In this document: positions 35,041 through 46,688 of the stretch, one piece after another
How positions within the stretch are numbered: position 1 is the stretch's first letter
Layout: the number at the start of each line of letters is the position of its first letter
Source: Scolanthus callimorphus
Taxonomy: Eukaryota > Cnidaria > Anthozoa > Actiniaria > Edwardsiidae
Assembly: GCA_033964015.1 (NCBI GenBank)
Contig: CM066916.1
Coordinates: 27,793,404 to 27,857,403 of the forward strand
Length of the DNA stretch: 64,000 bases
Reading direction: 5' to 3'
Translations under genes and position numbers: made by a program
Notes under the pieces: generated by a model
The model's database searches: none
What the model was told of the DNA's origin: nothing
The model's input: only the letters and a program-made list of their open reading frames with translations

Positions 35041-36339
35041 ACAGAACCACACTTCGATGAAATTGTCTAGGCTGACGACAATTCGTTCCTGCTACTATAT
35101 ATACGCTGTTTGTTGTTTGTCGTTGGCTCTGGCGCCAAAATCATAAGCCGATTCTGATTGGCAGCTGGCTCTCCATTTTAAAATTTGCCTAACGGACAAC
35201 GACGGTAAACCAAATATGGAAAGGCCGGATGTCCAATAATCTGGGATTTTGAAGATCAGGGTATTGTACATGTACACGTATCACACTCGTAGCGATGCAA
35301 GTTAGTATTTCTTGGACAAATGCGGCCGCTTTCCCTCGGCTTCAAATGGTTTATTCTTTAAACAATAATATAATATGCTTTTTGCAGTAACAAAATGCTT
35401 AATCAATAAGAAAAATCATGTTACCGGCTATAACCATAATAAATGATAATTAGCAATAATTTATAATTAATAGATTGATAATTGATAACAATCATATTAA
35501 TACTCAAAACAGTAATACTTATTTTCAACATCATATTATCAACAGTAATAATTATTTTCTCCCAAAATATTCTTTAGAGAACATGCTAACAATCTACTTA
35601 TTTATTACTTAACCATGTTATTTCAATAACAATTGATCATAATTAATAACGCCTTACAATCAATTAATTAATAACTGAAGCAACCATGTCAATATGCTCT
35701 CAACAGTAACAATCATTTTCAATCAATATACTTGTAACAGCAACAAATGATAAACAATCTACTTGTTATTTTTCTTCCACACGATGTTCATGATAATGTA
35801 GCAATTGAAGTCATTTGGCACAAGCCTCACTGCCATGCTTGAGTCCAAAGACGATGGGAGATGATTCGTTTGAGTTCCATAATGAGGCCACTTCCAGGTC
35901 CGTACTGTTTCATCAAACTTCTCACGCTGATGCACTGGTTGACCGGCACGGTGAGATTTTGAATGAAAAGTTGCAGGATTTACAGAGACTCGAGTTCTCG
36001 ATCTGTCCACCATTGATTTTGGCTTGGTAACCACGCTAAAATAGCCCACAGCTAACCCGCGCGACTCGACCCAGTCCTCCCAAGTGCATTCAGCAAAAAC
36101 GACAATGATTCATTGATATGTCATCAAACTTCTCACGCTGACCCACTGGTTGACCGGCACTGCGTCTCTGATATATATTCGGCAGGTGCGGAGTTAAAAG
36201 CCTTGTTATCTCTCGGTGACGCCTGGAAGTAGCAGAGAGTTGCTTGAACACTCTACATCTGTGCCAAGGCCGCGACAAACCCGATGACAGCAGCACCATC
36301 TCGATCAATCTCAGCAATATTTCGTTATGGTAGTCTGTC
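35041..36339. other. left part of unique spacer, AT-rich, no gene seen
   Basis: 35340-35760 is very AT-rich with repeated AATAATTAT/CAACAGTAATA words. A 39-base phrase CATCAAACTTCTCACGCTGA...GGTTGACCGGCAC occurs twice, at 35911 and 36121. Two minus-strand frames here (35759-36049, 36090-36500) have no recognisable domain. Confidence 0.45.
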
Positions 36340-36616
36340 CATATCAAGATAAATGTGTCGTTTTTGTCAATGCCAACCCGTGCGTGACGCGGGCTACCTG
36401 TGTTTGAATTTCCGGGCTCCTGGGGCCAAAACAAAGATGGCGGCCTACAAGAACAGCGATTCTCTCCAAAACCTGCAAGTTTTGGCGAATGTTTTGACAA
36501 TTTAGTGCAAGAAATAAGCTAGGAAAACGTCTGGACTTCCAAATATGGTAAGTAGAAACTTCCATTTAAGGAAATTTTAGAAAACGACACATTTCAACGG
36601 GAACTATCTTGATATG
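36340..36616. mobile_element. MITE with CATATCAAGA ends
   Basis: CATATCAAGATAAATGTGTC at the left faces ACACATTTCAACGGGAACTA then TCTTGATATG at the right. The family also occurs at 40472-40732 and as a copy B-specific insertion at 57775-58036. This copy truncates the OTU frame. Confidence 0.72.
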
Positions 36617-37270
36617 AATGGTTATTGGAGGAAGTGTTGACTACGTTTACTTGGACATTATCATCTGAGACAAATTTTATTGCAAATTGGCTGTCCAAAC
36701 CGTCAACATTTTGTGCTGAGGGTTGCGTGACCGGAGCTTGAAAATGGCTCTCCTTTTCATCTCCTTCTTCCTCGACGTCTTCTTTGTTCTCTTCTACTCC
36801 GACTACTTCGTTGTCGTCGTCGGCGGCGTCTGAATTCCCCTGTATATTTTCCTCCGGAGTGACGTCAGTACATGCGAGACTTACATAGTGTTCTCCGTGG
36901 TTTTCAGCATAGTGGCCAATGTGTACCGTTGCTAAAGGCATAGAATCTATGGGCTGAAATGTATGCTGGGCACCCGCACCGAGAGTGGAAGTCACGTGGA
37001 TGTTGATTCCAAACAAATTTGCCGCAGCATACAGAGTTAATTGGTCACCATAAGTCCCGTCCTCTACCATATAAATCAAGTAGTCTTCCCAGGTTTGGAA
37101 ATGTGGCACTGTCTCTAGTAGTGGGAATCCATCCCTGTCCAGTGGATGGGTTTCTAGATATTCGACTATTTCGTACCTTATTGTTTCAGGTGATCGGTAA
37201 ATAAATTCCTATCGCACTTAACTGGTGGCATAAAGCTGCGAACTGGCAGTTGCCATTGCCTGAAGGATCG
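36594..37270 (-). pseudogene. OTU-type cysteine protease domain of transposon polyprotein, frameshifted
   Basis: Minus-strand blocks match an OTU deubiquitinase-like domain. The catalytic Asp/Cys box DPSGNGNCQFAALCHQL lies at about 37250-37200. Then, after a frame change near 37200, come TIRYEIVEYL, WEDYLIYM and DGTYGDQLTLYAAANLFGI, and the catalytic His box GHYAENHGEHYVSL (about 36890). An acidic tail follows and runs into the MITE at 36616. Such domains occur fused to or beside integrases in some transposons, Ginger1 among those I recall. The neighbouring integrase on the same strand supports this. The frameshift and truncation make it inactive as it stands. Confidence 0.72.
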
Positions 37271-37303
37271 TGAGCTACAGAAAACCCTTGGTCTTCTATA
37301 ATG

Positions 37304-38340
37304 TTAGTGTAGTCCTCTCTCGTCATCGCTACGGCAAAGATTTTTTTTGTGTTTACGTATTTGTTCTCTTGACAGCCTGGCTAGTTTTTGCTTCTTTTTT
37401 TCCTCTCCGAGCGTCATGCTTGTGACGTCACTTACCGATACCCACTTTTCTTGTTTTTTTTTTTTGCCATCTTTTGGTGCGTTGAAACAGACTTTGTAAG
37501 AATGTTTTTGAATATTTCTGTTTAATATCTTATCTTCAGTGACCATGCGTTTCCGTGGGACACGCCCTTTGCTAGGAAGACGTATGAAAACTCGTTCGCC
37601 GTCCTTGTACTGTGACGGAGGATGTAGTCTTGCATTTGTTCTTATCATACGCTTATTGCATCTTTCTGTTGCCTCCTTAACTTTTTTGCGAATCTCCGGT
37701 GCATTTTTGCTTTGCTTTTTATAATCCTCAGGCGTTGACATAAGTGCGTCTTCATTTCTATATCTTTCATCCACGAGTTCGCAAGTGGCAGGTCTTTTCA
37801 GAGCATTGCTTTTTCTTGCAAAATAGACTTCGAAAGGAGATTTGTGTCCCAGAACTTCTTTCGGGTCTTCGTTAAGTATTTTCTGGTAATTGCCAAGATT
37901 CTAAGCCCAGTTGACGCCTTGCCTGCCTAATTTCAAACAATCGTATTCTAACTTTGACCTAAGGGTTCTGTGACTACGCTCGACTTTTCCCTGTGACTGC
38001 GAGTGATATGGCCTACTGTAAATAGGCCTTATACCAAGGCATTTGCAAAGCCTTTTCAGGGCTCCCTTGAATTCCCCTCCCTGATCGGTCTGCACTTCAG
38101 ATGGTGGGCCGTGCTCGAGATAGATGGGCTCCAATTCTCGAACAACAGATTTACTAAACTTGTCTGGCAATGCCCTATAAAACGACTGAAAACGCCAAAT
38201 AAAACGACTGAAAACGTCCATCACTGATAGAATGTAGCGATAGGAAATCCCGTTATACACTACTGTACCTCCTTCTCCCATATCAACTAGATCCGCCTGA
38301 TGCCGGCCTTGTTACAGCCGAATTCGATGTATCGCGATGC
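37304..38340 (-). pseudogene. DDE integrase/transposase (Ginger- or Gypsy-like), broken
   Basis: Minus-strand frames carry a retroviral-type integrase core. The first aspartate lies in HQADLVDMG (about 38300), then NGISYRYILSVMDVFSRF, the second aspartate in EVQTDQGGEFKGAL, and the glutamate in SQSQGKVERSHRTL with 34 residues between D and E. After a stop near 37900 come GHKSPFEVYFARKSNA and a basic C-terminal part with KDGERVFIRLPSK and many Lys (37304-37774). A 22-base tandem duplication (TTTTCAGTCGTTTTAT twice, about 38170-38215) scrambles the stretch after the first block. With the adjoining OTU domain and no reverse transcriptase nearby, I favour a Ginger-type DNA transposon over an LTR retroelement. 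Confidence 0.78.
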
Positions 38341-38561
38341 TTTAATTCCAAGAATCGGTTTTTTGCTTGGGGAATTCTGCGCTGTCACTCAAAAATGGGA
38401 GCGGGGCTATGCAAATCACAAGTGGGTTCCGTCGAGGCCCGTCGAGTTCATGTTAATTTGCATAGCCCCACCCCCATTTTTGAGTGACAGCGAAGAATTG
38501 CCCAAAGAAAAAAAGAAACGATTCTTGGAATTGAAGCATCGCGATACATCGAATTCGGCTG
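38315..38561. mobile_element. fold-back MITE splitting the integrase gene
   Basis: CAGCCGAATTCGATGTATCG...CCAAGAATCG and its complement bound 247 bases, flanked by TA on each side (38313-38314, 38562-38563). Tc1/mariner-type signature. It separates the N-terminal part (38562-38940) from the catalytic core. Confidence 0.83.
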
Positions 38562-38945
38562 TAAAGAACTTAGCGTTACGTTTGCAGTGTTGGCTGTTGT
38601 AATTCAATAAAATCTGTGCATGCTTTTTCTGAGGTATTTCTGAGGTTGCAGACTAGTTTTCTAGCACCAGAACCTTTCGAACGGTCGTATTCTGTAGCCA
38701 CTACAACATTAACATCAGCGGAACGAAGAACTCGGAGTCTTTCGGTGTACACTCCATTTTCTAATTCAACGTAAACGTCTCCACGCGCCCTCCAATACCT
38801 CGCATATGCAGCTTTCTCGGCATTCGTCCGTTCCTTTACTGGTGGGAGGTATTTACCTTTCGCAATGTGAACCAGCGCTTTGTACAGACCATCTCGGATT
38901 GTCGAGGGCTGGCGTTTACCAGCACACACAAGATGAGGCTCATTT
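38562..38945 (-). pseudogene. N-terminal part of the Ginger-like integrase
   Basis: The minus-strand frame from about 38945 to 38576 encodes a stretch with NEPHLVCAGKRQPSTI, KALVHIAKGKYLPPVKERT and DVYVELENGVYTERLRVLRS, upstream of and in the same direction as the integrase core. The first residues of the longest open frame (from 38974) come from the adjacent MITE and are not original. I recognise no domain; position and orientation suggest it belongs to the same polyprotein. Confidence 0.5.
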
Positions 38946-39066
38946 CCAGTGTAAGAACTCACCAGCTGCGTCACAAAGCTTTGTTTGGTAGAACGAAGGT
39001 TGAACCAATCATGATTAAATAGTAACTAAACACAAAGGTGTCCTCAGGGAATAGTTCTTACACTGG
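38946..39066. mobile_element. short MITE with GTGTAAGAAC ends (spacer copy)
   Basis: CCAGTGTAAGAAC / GTTCTTACACTGG ends around 121 bases. The reverse orientation matches the copies at 19060 and 51296 (TTTGTGTT, ATCATGATT, GTGACGCAGCT blocks). Confidence 0.8.
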
Positions 39067-39673
39067 AGATGACCCCAATATGAAGAGTAACAACTACAAA
39101 AAATACTGTCATCCACACACGCGCCATCGTACTCCGAAAACATGAAATTGCAGCAGCCGTCACCGATGAAAAGTGACCAAATGTTGCAAAATCATTGGTG
39201 GCGCTATGCTTGGTCCCATTCTAGACAGGCGCAAAAACTCAAGCCGGCTCCCAGCACAGCTGACACACGGTCAGCATTGAAGTTTCAAAGCTGGAACAAA
39301 TACTAGCTCAAACTTACCAAAAAGTGGGTAGAGAATTTTATTGGGAAGAATATCAAGACTCGACGGAAACGGCATCTATATCATATTCTTAATAAGCCAT
39401 TTGAAAAGACCCCGAGAGAGCCTGTCGAGCTAAATAATGCCGTGGATATGATACAAACCACTCATAGGGTCGCAGGCTGGTAATAGTTTCTTGAAATAAA
39501 AGCGAGGACAGAATCTGCCATTCAGGCATTTTCTCGGGGCTGTCCTCCACCTTTGGCATCGCTTCACAAAGAAAGCTATAAACATTTTCCGTGAATGAAA
39601 GCTTGCATTTCATTTTACGAGAGCCATATTTTTAAGTTTAATTAGTTTTCATTTTAGAATATGTATAGCCTGC
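39067..39673. other. no gene supported
   Basis: One minus-strand frame (ATG 39613 to TAA 39389, 74 residues, starting MKCKLSFTENVYSFLCEAMP) has an acceptable start but no domain. It may be part of the Ginger-like element's upstream region. Confidence 0.35.
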
Positions 39674-40006
39674 GAAAGCCGACGCCACTTAGCGCTCGTC
39701 GAAAGAGACGCGCAAAGAGGCGTCTGCGCGCTCAAGCCAAACATTCCATACTGATGACGTAATTTGACCCAGATCTGGTCAGAAGTATTGCGCAGCCAGT
39801 TTGACTATTTGATATTTAAATTTTATAGCATACAAAGCATTTTATGGTAAGGTATACAAATAAGACGAAAAAAGTTAAAATGGCCACGTAATTCTTCTGA
39901 CCAGATCTGGGTCAAAATACGTCATCAGTATGGAATGTTTGGCTTGAGCGCACGGACGCCTCTTTGCGAGAGTCTCTTTCGAGGAGCGCCAAGTGGTGTC
40001 GGCTTT
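39674..40006. mobile_element. large fold-back MITE
   Basis: Arms of about 115 bases: AAAGCCGACGCCACTT, AAGAGGCGTC, AAGCCAAACATTCCATACTG and GACCCAGATCTGGTC on the left, complements in reverse order on the right. Confidence 0.82.
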
Positions 40007-40017
40007 CCCCCCCCCCC

Positions 40018-41085
40018 CTACGCTGGGCTGTTTCCTTCCCGAGATATCAATTTTCTAGTTGTGATGACGTCATCGATGACGTTATACCACGTGACCTTGG
40101 TGCTGGACCCCCATAATTTTACCCAACTTTGGTAACCTAGCGATGTTCCCTTCTCGAAATATTATTTTTCTAGTTGTGATGACGTCATCGATGACGTTAT
40201 ACCACGTGACCTTGGTGCTGGACCCCCATAATTTTACCCAACTTTGGTAACCTAGCGATGTTCCCTTCTCGAAATATTATTTTTTCTAGTTTTGAAGACA
40301 TCATCGATGACATAATGTCATATGACTTTGGTGCTGAGTGCCCGTTGTCACTCTGAGATAACTTTGTCCAAGTTTGGTCACCTAGCGATATTGGCGTTCT
40401 CGAGATATTTATTTTTCTAGTTTTGATGACGTCATCGATGACGTAATGTCATGTGACTTTCTTGCTGGACCCATATCAAGAAAGTGCTGTCGTTTTTATG
40501 CCAAATCCGCGGGGGTTGCCTTTGGTGTTCAGGCCCCTCGGCGGGGGGTAAAAACAAAATGGCGACCAAGAGAAGGATGTTTCTCATCTGCAAGTTTTGG
40601 TCAATTTTCCTGCCTTTTTCGCTAAGATATGAGAAAAAAGTACTTACAGACCTTCCAAATACTAAGGTAAGGGGTTATTTCCTAATAAGGAAGTTTTGCA
40701 ACGTCGGCAAAACGACAGCTTTTCTTGATATGCCCCTTGTCACTAAGATAACTTTGTACAAGTTTGGTCACCAGCGATTTTTTGTTCTCGAGATATTAAT
40801 TTTTCAAGTTTTTAAGGACGTCCTCTCGATGACGTAATGCCTATGTGACTTTGTTGCTGGACCCCCCTCGTCATGAAGATAACTTTGCCCAAGTTTGGTC
40901 ACCTAGCGATGTTTTGTTCTCGAGATATAAATTTGTCTAGTTTTGATGACGTCATCGATGACGTAATGACGCGTGACTTTGTTGCTGGACCCCAGTTGTC
41001 ACTAAGATAACTTTGTCCAAGTTTGGTCCCCTAGCGATGTTTTGTTCTCGAGATGTTAATTTTTCTAGTTTTGATGACGTCATGT
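40018..41085. repeat. about 120-130-bp tandem satellite with TGATGACGTCATCGATGACG core
   Basis: Seven or so units containing TTCTCGAGATAT, TTTTCTAGTTTTGATGACGT and GCTGGACCCC. Two adjacent units (40040-40290) are nearly identical. One unit is split by the MITE at 40472-40732. Related in motif order to the 4921-6070 satellite. Confidence 0.87.
40472..40732. mobile_element. MITE with CATATCAAGA ends inside the satellite
   Basis: CATATCAAGAAAGTGCTGTC / AACGACAGCTTTTCTTGATATG ends enclose 261 bases with an AAACAAAATGGCG stretch also seen in the 36340 member. Confidence 0.75.
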
Positions 41086-41138
41086 GCTAACACTTGAGTT
41101 ATGAGCGAGCGAGTGAGCGAGTGACATCTGGCCCACTA

Positions 41139-41222
41139 CCAATCTCGTTCCCAGAGCCCTGCATTTTCTGCGCATTTGGCGACGCATGCGCAGAAAATGC
41201 AGGGCTCTGGGAACGAGATTGG
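41139..41222. repeat. near-perfect palindrome
   Basis: CCAATCTCGTTCCCAGAGCC plus CTGCATTTTCTGCGCAT is mirrored exactly after a ten-base centre. Confidence 0.92.
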
Positions 41223-41300
41223 CCGTGGATACGCGTAGGAAACGGAAACAAGTTCGAATGCGCGTGCAATTCCCAACGGAAATCTATTTTTAGAACTACT

Positions 41301-41608
41301 GGCCGTTTTCACACTAGAGACGGATGATTCGTCCAGACGACTTAGGGCAAAGATTTTTAGTGCGTCTTACTTCGTCAGTTGCTTCGTCTTGTGTGAATAA
41401 GGGCAAGAGACGGATAAAACGTCCAGACGAATTGAATGATTTAGTTCGTCAGTTCGGACGGATTAAGCCACTTAATTCGTCATGACATTTTATCCGTCTC
41501 TTGCCCGTATTCACACAAGACGAAGCAACCGACGAAGTAAGAGACGCACTAAAAATCATTTCCCTAAGTCGTCTGGACGAATCATCCGTCTCTAGTGTGA
41601 AAACGGCC
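41301..41608. mobile_element. 308-bp fold-back MITE
   Basis: GGCCGTTTTCACACTAGAGA on the left is mirrored by TCTCTAGTGTGAAAACGGCC on the right; pairing continues through GTCCAGACGACTTAGGG and TTCGTCTTGTGTGAATA. Confidence 0.88.
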
Positions 41609-41907
41609 GATGGGTCATGGGGTTGCGTTCTCTCTGGGGATCATTTTCTCTTGATACGGCGTGTGGAAGCTTGAATGATAATCTAAATAATCGAAATGCT
41701 CTTAACCGTGCGAAAAGCAGTGACTCGGATAAGTTGGTTACGCCCAGACGGTAGTGTAAAGTGGGAGATTATACATAAGATTGTCAACAGCAATAAATAT
41801 GTGTAACAACTTGCGAGTAATCAACGTCGTGTATTTCCTCGGAGCGAGCGCAGCGAGCGGAGAGCAAGTTCTAATCTTGTAGTTTGCACGTAGATATGCA
41901 TTGCACG

Positions 41908-41987
41908 TAGCCTGAATTTCAGCCGACTTTTCTTCCTACACTCCAACGTTGGAGTGTAGGAAGAAAATACGGCTGAAATTCAGGCTA
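41908..41987. repeat. 80-bp palindrome with no loop
   Basis: TAGCCTGAATTTCAGCCG and CTTCCTACACTCCAACGTTG are mirrored around AACGTT with very few mismatches. Confidence 0.92.
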
Positions 41988-42090
41988 TATTGCACGTTAT
42001 ATAAAAACCGGCCTAAAACATGTTTCTTGAGAATATGGCGCGGGTTATCTGTGGGACATGCGCAGTACGATTGTTTTCTAGGCGACTTGC

Positions 42091-42213
42091 AACCTCGTTC
42101 CCAGGGTCTTCTCGGTCGTTTTCAAAATGGCGGTTAGCTCGGGAGAAGACCCTGGGTTAGGCTGAGTCACATGACCGCGCATGACTACTGTTTGAAAACA
42201 TGGGAACGAGGTT
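42091..42213. repeat. inverted-repeat element with AACCTCGTTCCCA ends
   Basis: AACCTCGTTCCCA / TGGGAACGAGGTT ends with an inner AGGGTCTTCTC / GAGAAGACCCT pair. Confidence 0.65.
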
Positions 42214-42249
42214 TGTCCTTTGTTTCGAGATGGTCATGTGGCGGGGATA

Positions 42250-42892
42250 AACTCTCGGGATATCTACATCAGCTGACCTGCTTGGTCCTGCTTTTGTGTA
42301 CAGGGGACATTGAAGCCATTAACCTTTGCAAAATTCACTACGAAACTAAAGCAGTCCCTGGATAATTGCGGCATTGATAGCGCATTATATTCTGGACATT
42401 CATTTCGGAGGGGTGGTGCCACATTTGCGCTTAGTTGTGGCGTGCCCGCGCATTACATTAAGCTTCAGGGCGATTGGCTCTCAAATGCATATGAACGATA
42501 CCTTGACACTTCTTTGCAGTATAAGATGACTGCGATAAATATTATGAGCAAGTCTATCACTCGCTAACTTTCATACCACTCTTTTGGGGGTATTGGGTAA
42601 TCGTGTTCGGTCTAGAATAAAGACCCTGTTGCCCCCAAATGAGTTGTTGCGTATTTAGTGAGTGATAGACATATTTATCACAATTAAATACCGTTGCGAA
42701 TTCCGTGCGTGCCTGTTATCAGTGATCAGTATTTATTGTAAGGATAGCATGTCATTAGTCACAAGTATCGCGTGCGGCAGTGAACAAGTTTCTGTATCTG
42801 TAAGATTTGTTTTTTATCTCCCCGCAAGTGGGTAATCGTGTTCGGTCTAGAATAAAGACCCTGTTGCCCCCAAATGAGTTGTTGTGTATTTA
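42250..42892 (+). mobile_element. 3' end of a second YR retrotransposon (Ngaro/PAT-like)
   Basis: A recombinase C-terminal fragment is followed by two 64-base direct repeats (42594-42657 and 42829-42892: GGGTAATCGTGTTCGGTCTA...GAGTTGTTG) with 171 bases between them. This is the same B1-A2-B2 layout as at 3130-3512 but with unrelated sequence, so it is a different family. The 5' part is missing. Confidence 0.7.
42310..42567 (+). pseudogene. tyrosine recombinase C-terminal fragment
   Basis: The frame (no ATG) reads TKLKQSLDNCGID, then SGHSFRRGGATFA (HxxR box), GVPAHYIKLQGDWLSNAYER and the tyrosine in AYERYLD. This is the conserved catalytic tail of YR retrotransposon and Crypton recombinases. 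The first catalytic arginine and N-terminal domain are absent. Upstream frame (42171-42365) overlaps it in another phase with GDIEAINLCKIHYETKAV, suggesting a frameshift near 42310. About 85 of an expected 300 or more residues remain. Confidence 0.8.
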
Positions 42893-43879
42893 AGTAACTA
42901 CATTTCCGTGAAATCATTTACGGGCATCAGCTGGTAGTTTATATAATAAAGGGCGCGCGCTCTCGTTGGTCAAAAGGTATGACAATTATGTGCGAAGACA
43001 ATATGATAAGGCAAAGCGGGCAGAAAATAGAGAAAAATATTAAAGTCAATTTTCAGGCCAAAGTTCGTAGTTAAATAGCTCTCTTCGTCGTGATATTCAT
43101 ACATACATTTTCAATCAATTCAATATAAAAATTTAGACAGAAGCCCGAGTTCACGCAGTTATACGTCGAGTTTATTAGAAATCAGTAAATATGTATAATA
43201 GGTCTAGAAACATATACTTTCCCTTCAGCAAGTGAACGATGATATTCGTGGGTTGATCTCTGTACTGCATTTATTGAGCTCTTTTGCTGGGGAGATATGC
43301 AAATGAACCACAAGAAGGGTGTGTAGAAAAATTAGGCGAGGGCAAAGGCCCAAGGCCGCTTTAATATAATTCAAACAACTTATTTTACAATAAAAACAGC
43401 AGTGATTATAAAGCCCAGCAAACGTGAGGGCAACCTAAACTAACATCGATCACTTCGGATAGGGGAGGAGGCGGATCGAAGGGAAAACGTCGGCTGAGCT
43501 TGGAAATTAATGGTCGACTGAGTTTCGTCTTTGGCACACCTCCCCACAAGAGGGGGGTATAATTGATTGTACATTGACCCGCCGCGCAGTTTGCAATTTA
43601 ATAAAGGAAAGGCATAAATATCCTATTTCCAAGCAAATATATCCTCTACGAAACAATTCACCTAGAATAATGTCAAATCACGAACAGAAACACGTCTGTA
43701 AGATTTGTTGGATATTTGGTGGCCTTGACTGGTGTCGTCGCACTGTAAGAGAATATCAAAGAACCAAAAACAGTTGAAAACTGTGGCAATTAGTTCCAGG
43801 TCAGGTACATGTTTATCCTAGAATGACCGGACTGCATTCACATTATTCCCCTATATGTTCTGTTACTGAATGAACAAAG

Positions 43880-44476
<597 letters not shown>

Positions 44477-45803
44477 TCATTTATTACAATGTTTGCATTC
44501 ATATAGCTTTATTCCTGTGTGTATACGTTCATGTCTTGCTAGGTGACCAGACCGACTAAAGCATTTTCCACACTGTTTGCATTCAAATGGCTTCATTCCT
44601 GTGTGTATACGTTCATGTCTCGTTAGGTGACCAGACTGACTAAAGCATTTGCCACAATCTTTGCATTCATATGGCTTCATTCCTGTGTGTTTACGTTCAT
44701 GTGCTCCTAGGTCACCAGAACGACTAAAGCATTTATCACAATGTTTGCATTCATATGGCTTTATTCCTGTGTGTATACGTTCATGTCTTGCAAGGCTACC
44801 AGAACTACTAAAGCATTTTCCACACTGCTTGCATTCATATGGCTTTATTCCGGTGTGAATACGTTCATGTGTTGCTAGGTTACCAGACTGACTAAAGCAT
44901 TTACCACAATATTTGCATTCATATGGCTTTAATCCGGTGTGTATACGCTCATGTGCTGCTAGTTCACCAGACCGACTAAAGCATTTCCCACACTGTTTGC
45001 ATTCATATGGCTTCATTCCTGTGTGTATACGTTCATGTCTCGTTAGGTGACCAGACTGACTAAAGCATTTTCCACACTGATTGCATTCATGTGGCTTTAT
45101 TCCTGTGTGTTTACGTTCATGTGCTCCTAGGTCACCAGAACGACTAAAGCATTTATCACAATGTTTGCATTCATATGGCTTTATTCTTGTGTGTATACGT
45201 TCATGTTTTGCAAGGTTACCAGACTCATTAAAGCATTTACCGCAATGTTTGCATTCATATGGCTTTATACCTGTGTGTATACGTTCATGCCTTGCTAGGT
45301 GACCAGACTGACTAAAGCATTTTCCACACTGTTTGCATTCGTATGGCGTGATTCCTGTGTGCATACGTTCATGTCTTGCTAGGTGATTAGACACACTAAA
45401 GCATTTCCCGCAATGTTTGCATTTATATGGCTTTATTCCATGGCCATCGTCCTTTCTATTTTCCTCAAACTTTTGCTGATCTTTATTCACGTAATCAATC
45501 GCAAATTCGCTCAGTACAAATGTTGACTGTTCCTCAAGGCCGACTTGAACATGTTGCACTATTTTGGAGATATCCTGTTCTTCACATTCATTCCTTTCCT
45601 TCTTTATTATGTGTCGAAGCTCGTCACCTGCGTCCTTACAAGTGTTCACTTGAATTTCTTTGTGCTCAGATTGAAATAAAACTTCAGTCTTGATCTTTCC
45701 CTAAGAACCAGAGAAGAACAAACTTTCGAGCAAATCAATGTGTAACGGTATTCCTGTGTTTGTAAACGCCATGAGTGATACTTGGTGTGTGTAGTAAAAA
45801 CAT
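44477..45803 (-). CDS. C2H2 zinc-finger protein, copy B
   Basis: Main exon runs from 45700 (acceptor CTGGTTCTTAG) to TGA at 44477-44479. It encodes a 74-residue acidic N-terminal part counted from the GTG at 45649 (plus 17 residues up to the splice site), then 11 complete fingers and a cut-short twelfth. A possible first exon is 45747-45803 (ATG, 19 codons, in phase). Finger helices include VSNHLAR, QSGHLAR, ESGNLAK, RSGDLGA, QSGHLTR, RSGELAA, QSGNLAT, SSGSLAR and RSGHLAR; all Cys and His ligands are present. Expected to be a nuclear DNA-binding regulator. The TGA replaces the second-half residue TGC of finger 12. About six more finger remnants follow downstream (43880-44476), so the ancestral protein was longer. 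No KRAB-like domain. Confidence 0.78.
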
Positions 45804-46060
45804 GGCAGTTCGAAACAAACCCGAAGTCTGGGGTTTTAATAAGTTTTGAGATAACAGGCTTAGTTTTGCCGGAGTAGGCGGCTGTCTGTGGAGATCCGAT
45901 ACAAAGGTCGTAAGACCTTAGCCTTGTAGGGGGGAGCCCCCTGGGAAATTGAGAAATTTCGGTAGCATGGCCCATTGACCAATCAGAACGTGAGATTACT
46001 AACAGTTGTGTTGAAAAAACATTATATACTGTATGCACATGACATGAGTGTTTTACCAGG
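45804..46060 (-). promoter_or_regulatory. candidate promoter of zinc-finger gene, copy B
   Basis: Equivalent of 13632-13890: inverted CCAAT (GACCAATCAG on the plus strand near 45977) and a TATATAATG-like word near 46018. Confidence 0.33.
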
Positions 46061-46688
46061 AAATTCGCCACTCATAAATCTTATATGAAGCTACATCCAG
46101 GACCTGAGTGACATATTTTTTAATATCCTCACTAGTGAGGAAAGTGAGGATATTGGTCAAAACAAAAGTGTTGGATACCAATTTTGAATAGTTTTTTTTC
46201 TGGTTTGTCCATAAAATAAAAAGAAAAATTACACGGTGGCTTGAAGATATGAGCTTGAAGATATGAACTTTCTCATGTCAAAAAACAATATTTTACTCAT
46301 TTGCTGCGCTCATTCGTAAAATGTTGTTCTTGCCACTCGAAAATAAAACCTATTTTTTTTCCTTTTTTACCAACCATAAAAAAGTGATGCCAACAAAACT
46401 ATGCTTTCCTTTTCCTATTTTTCTGGCTTAAAATAATAATCATCTTTAAGTTCTTTTTCTTTTTCAATCTTAACATCAATTGAGCAAAAACCCTGATCAA
46501 TACACAATATAATATGTGTTAAAAACCCTGATAAGACTGGTTTTCCTCGATAAATTAGTCTATTTGTGGATCAGCCACTCCCCTAAATAATATTTAAAAG
46601 TCAGAATAAAAAAAGGCTCAAGTCTAAAGTCTGAGAACTGATCGGGATTCAGTGTTGCCTCCATGTAACCAAAGTTTGATTAAATTCT

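Noticed and set aside
35759..36500. Two minus-strand frames with HSPKLAGFGENRCSC and similar
   Set aside because: They cross duplicated phrases and a MITE edge and have no domain.
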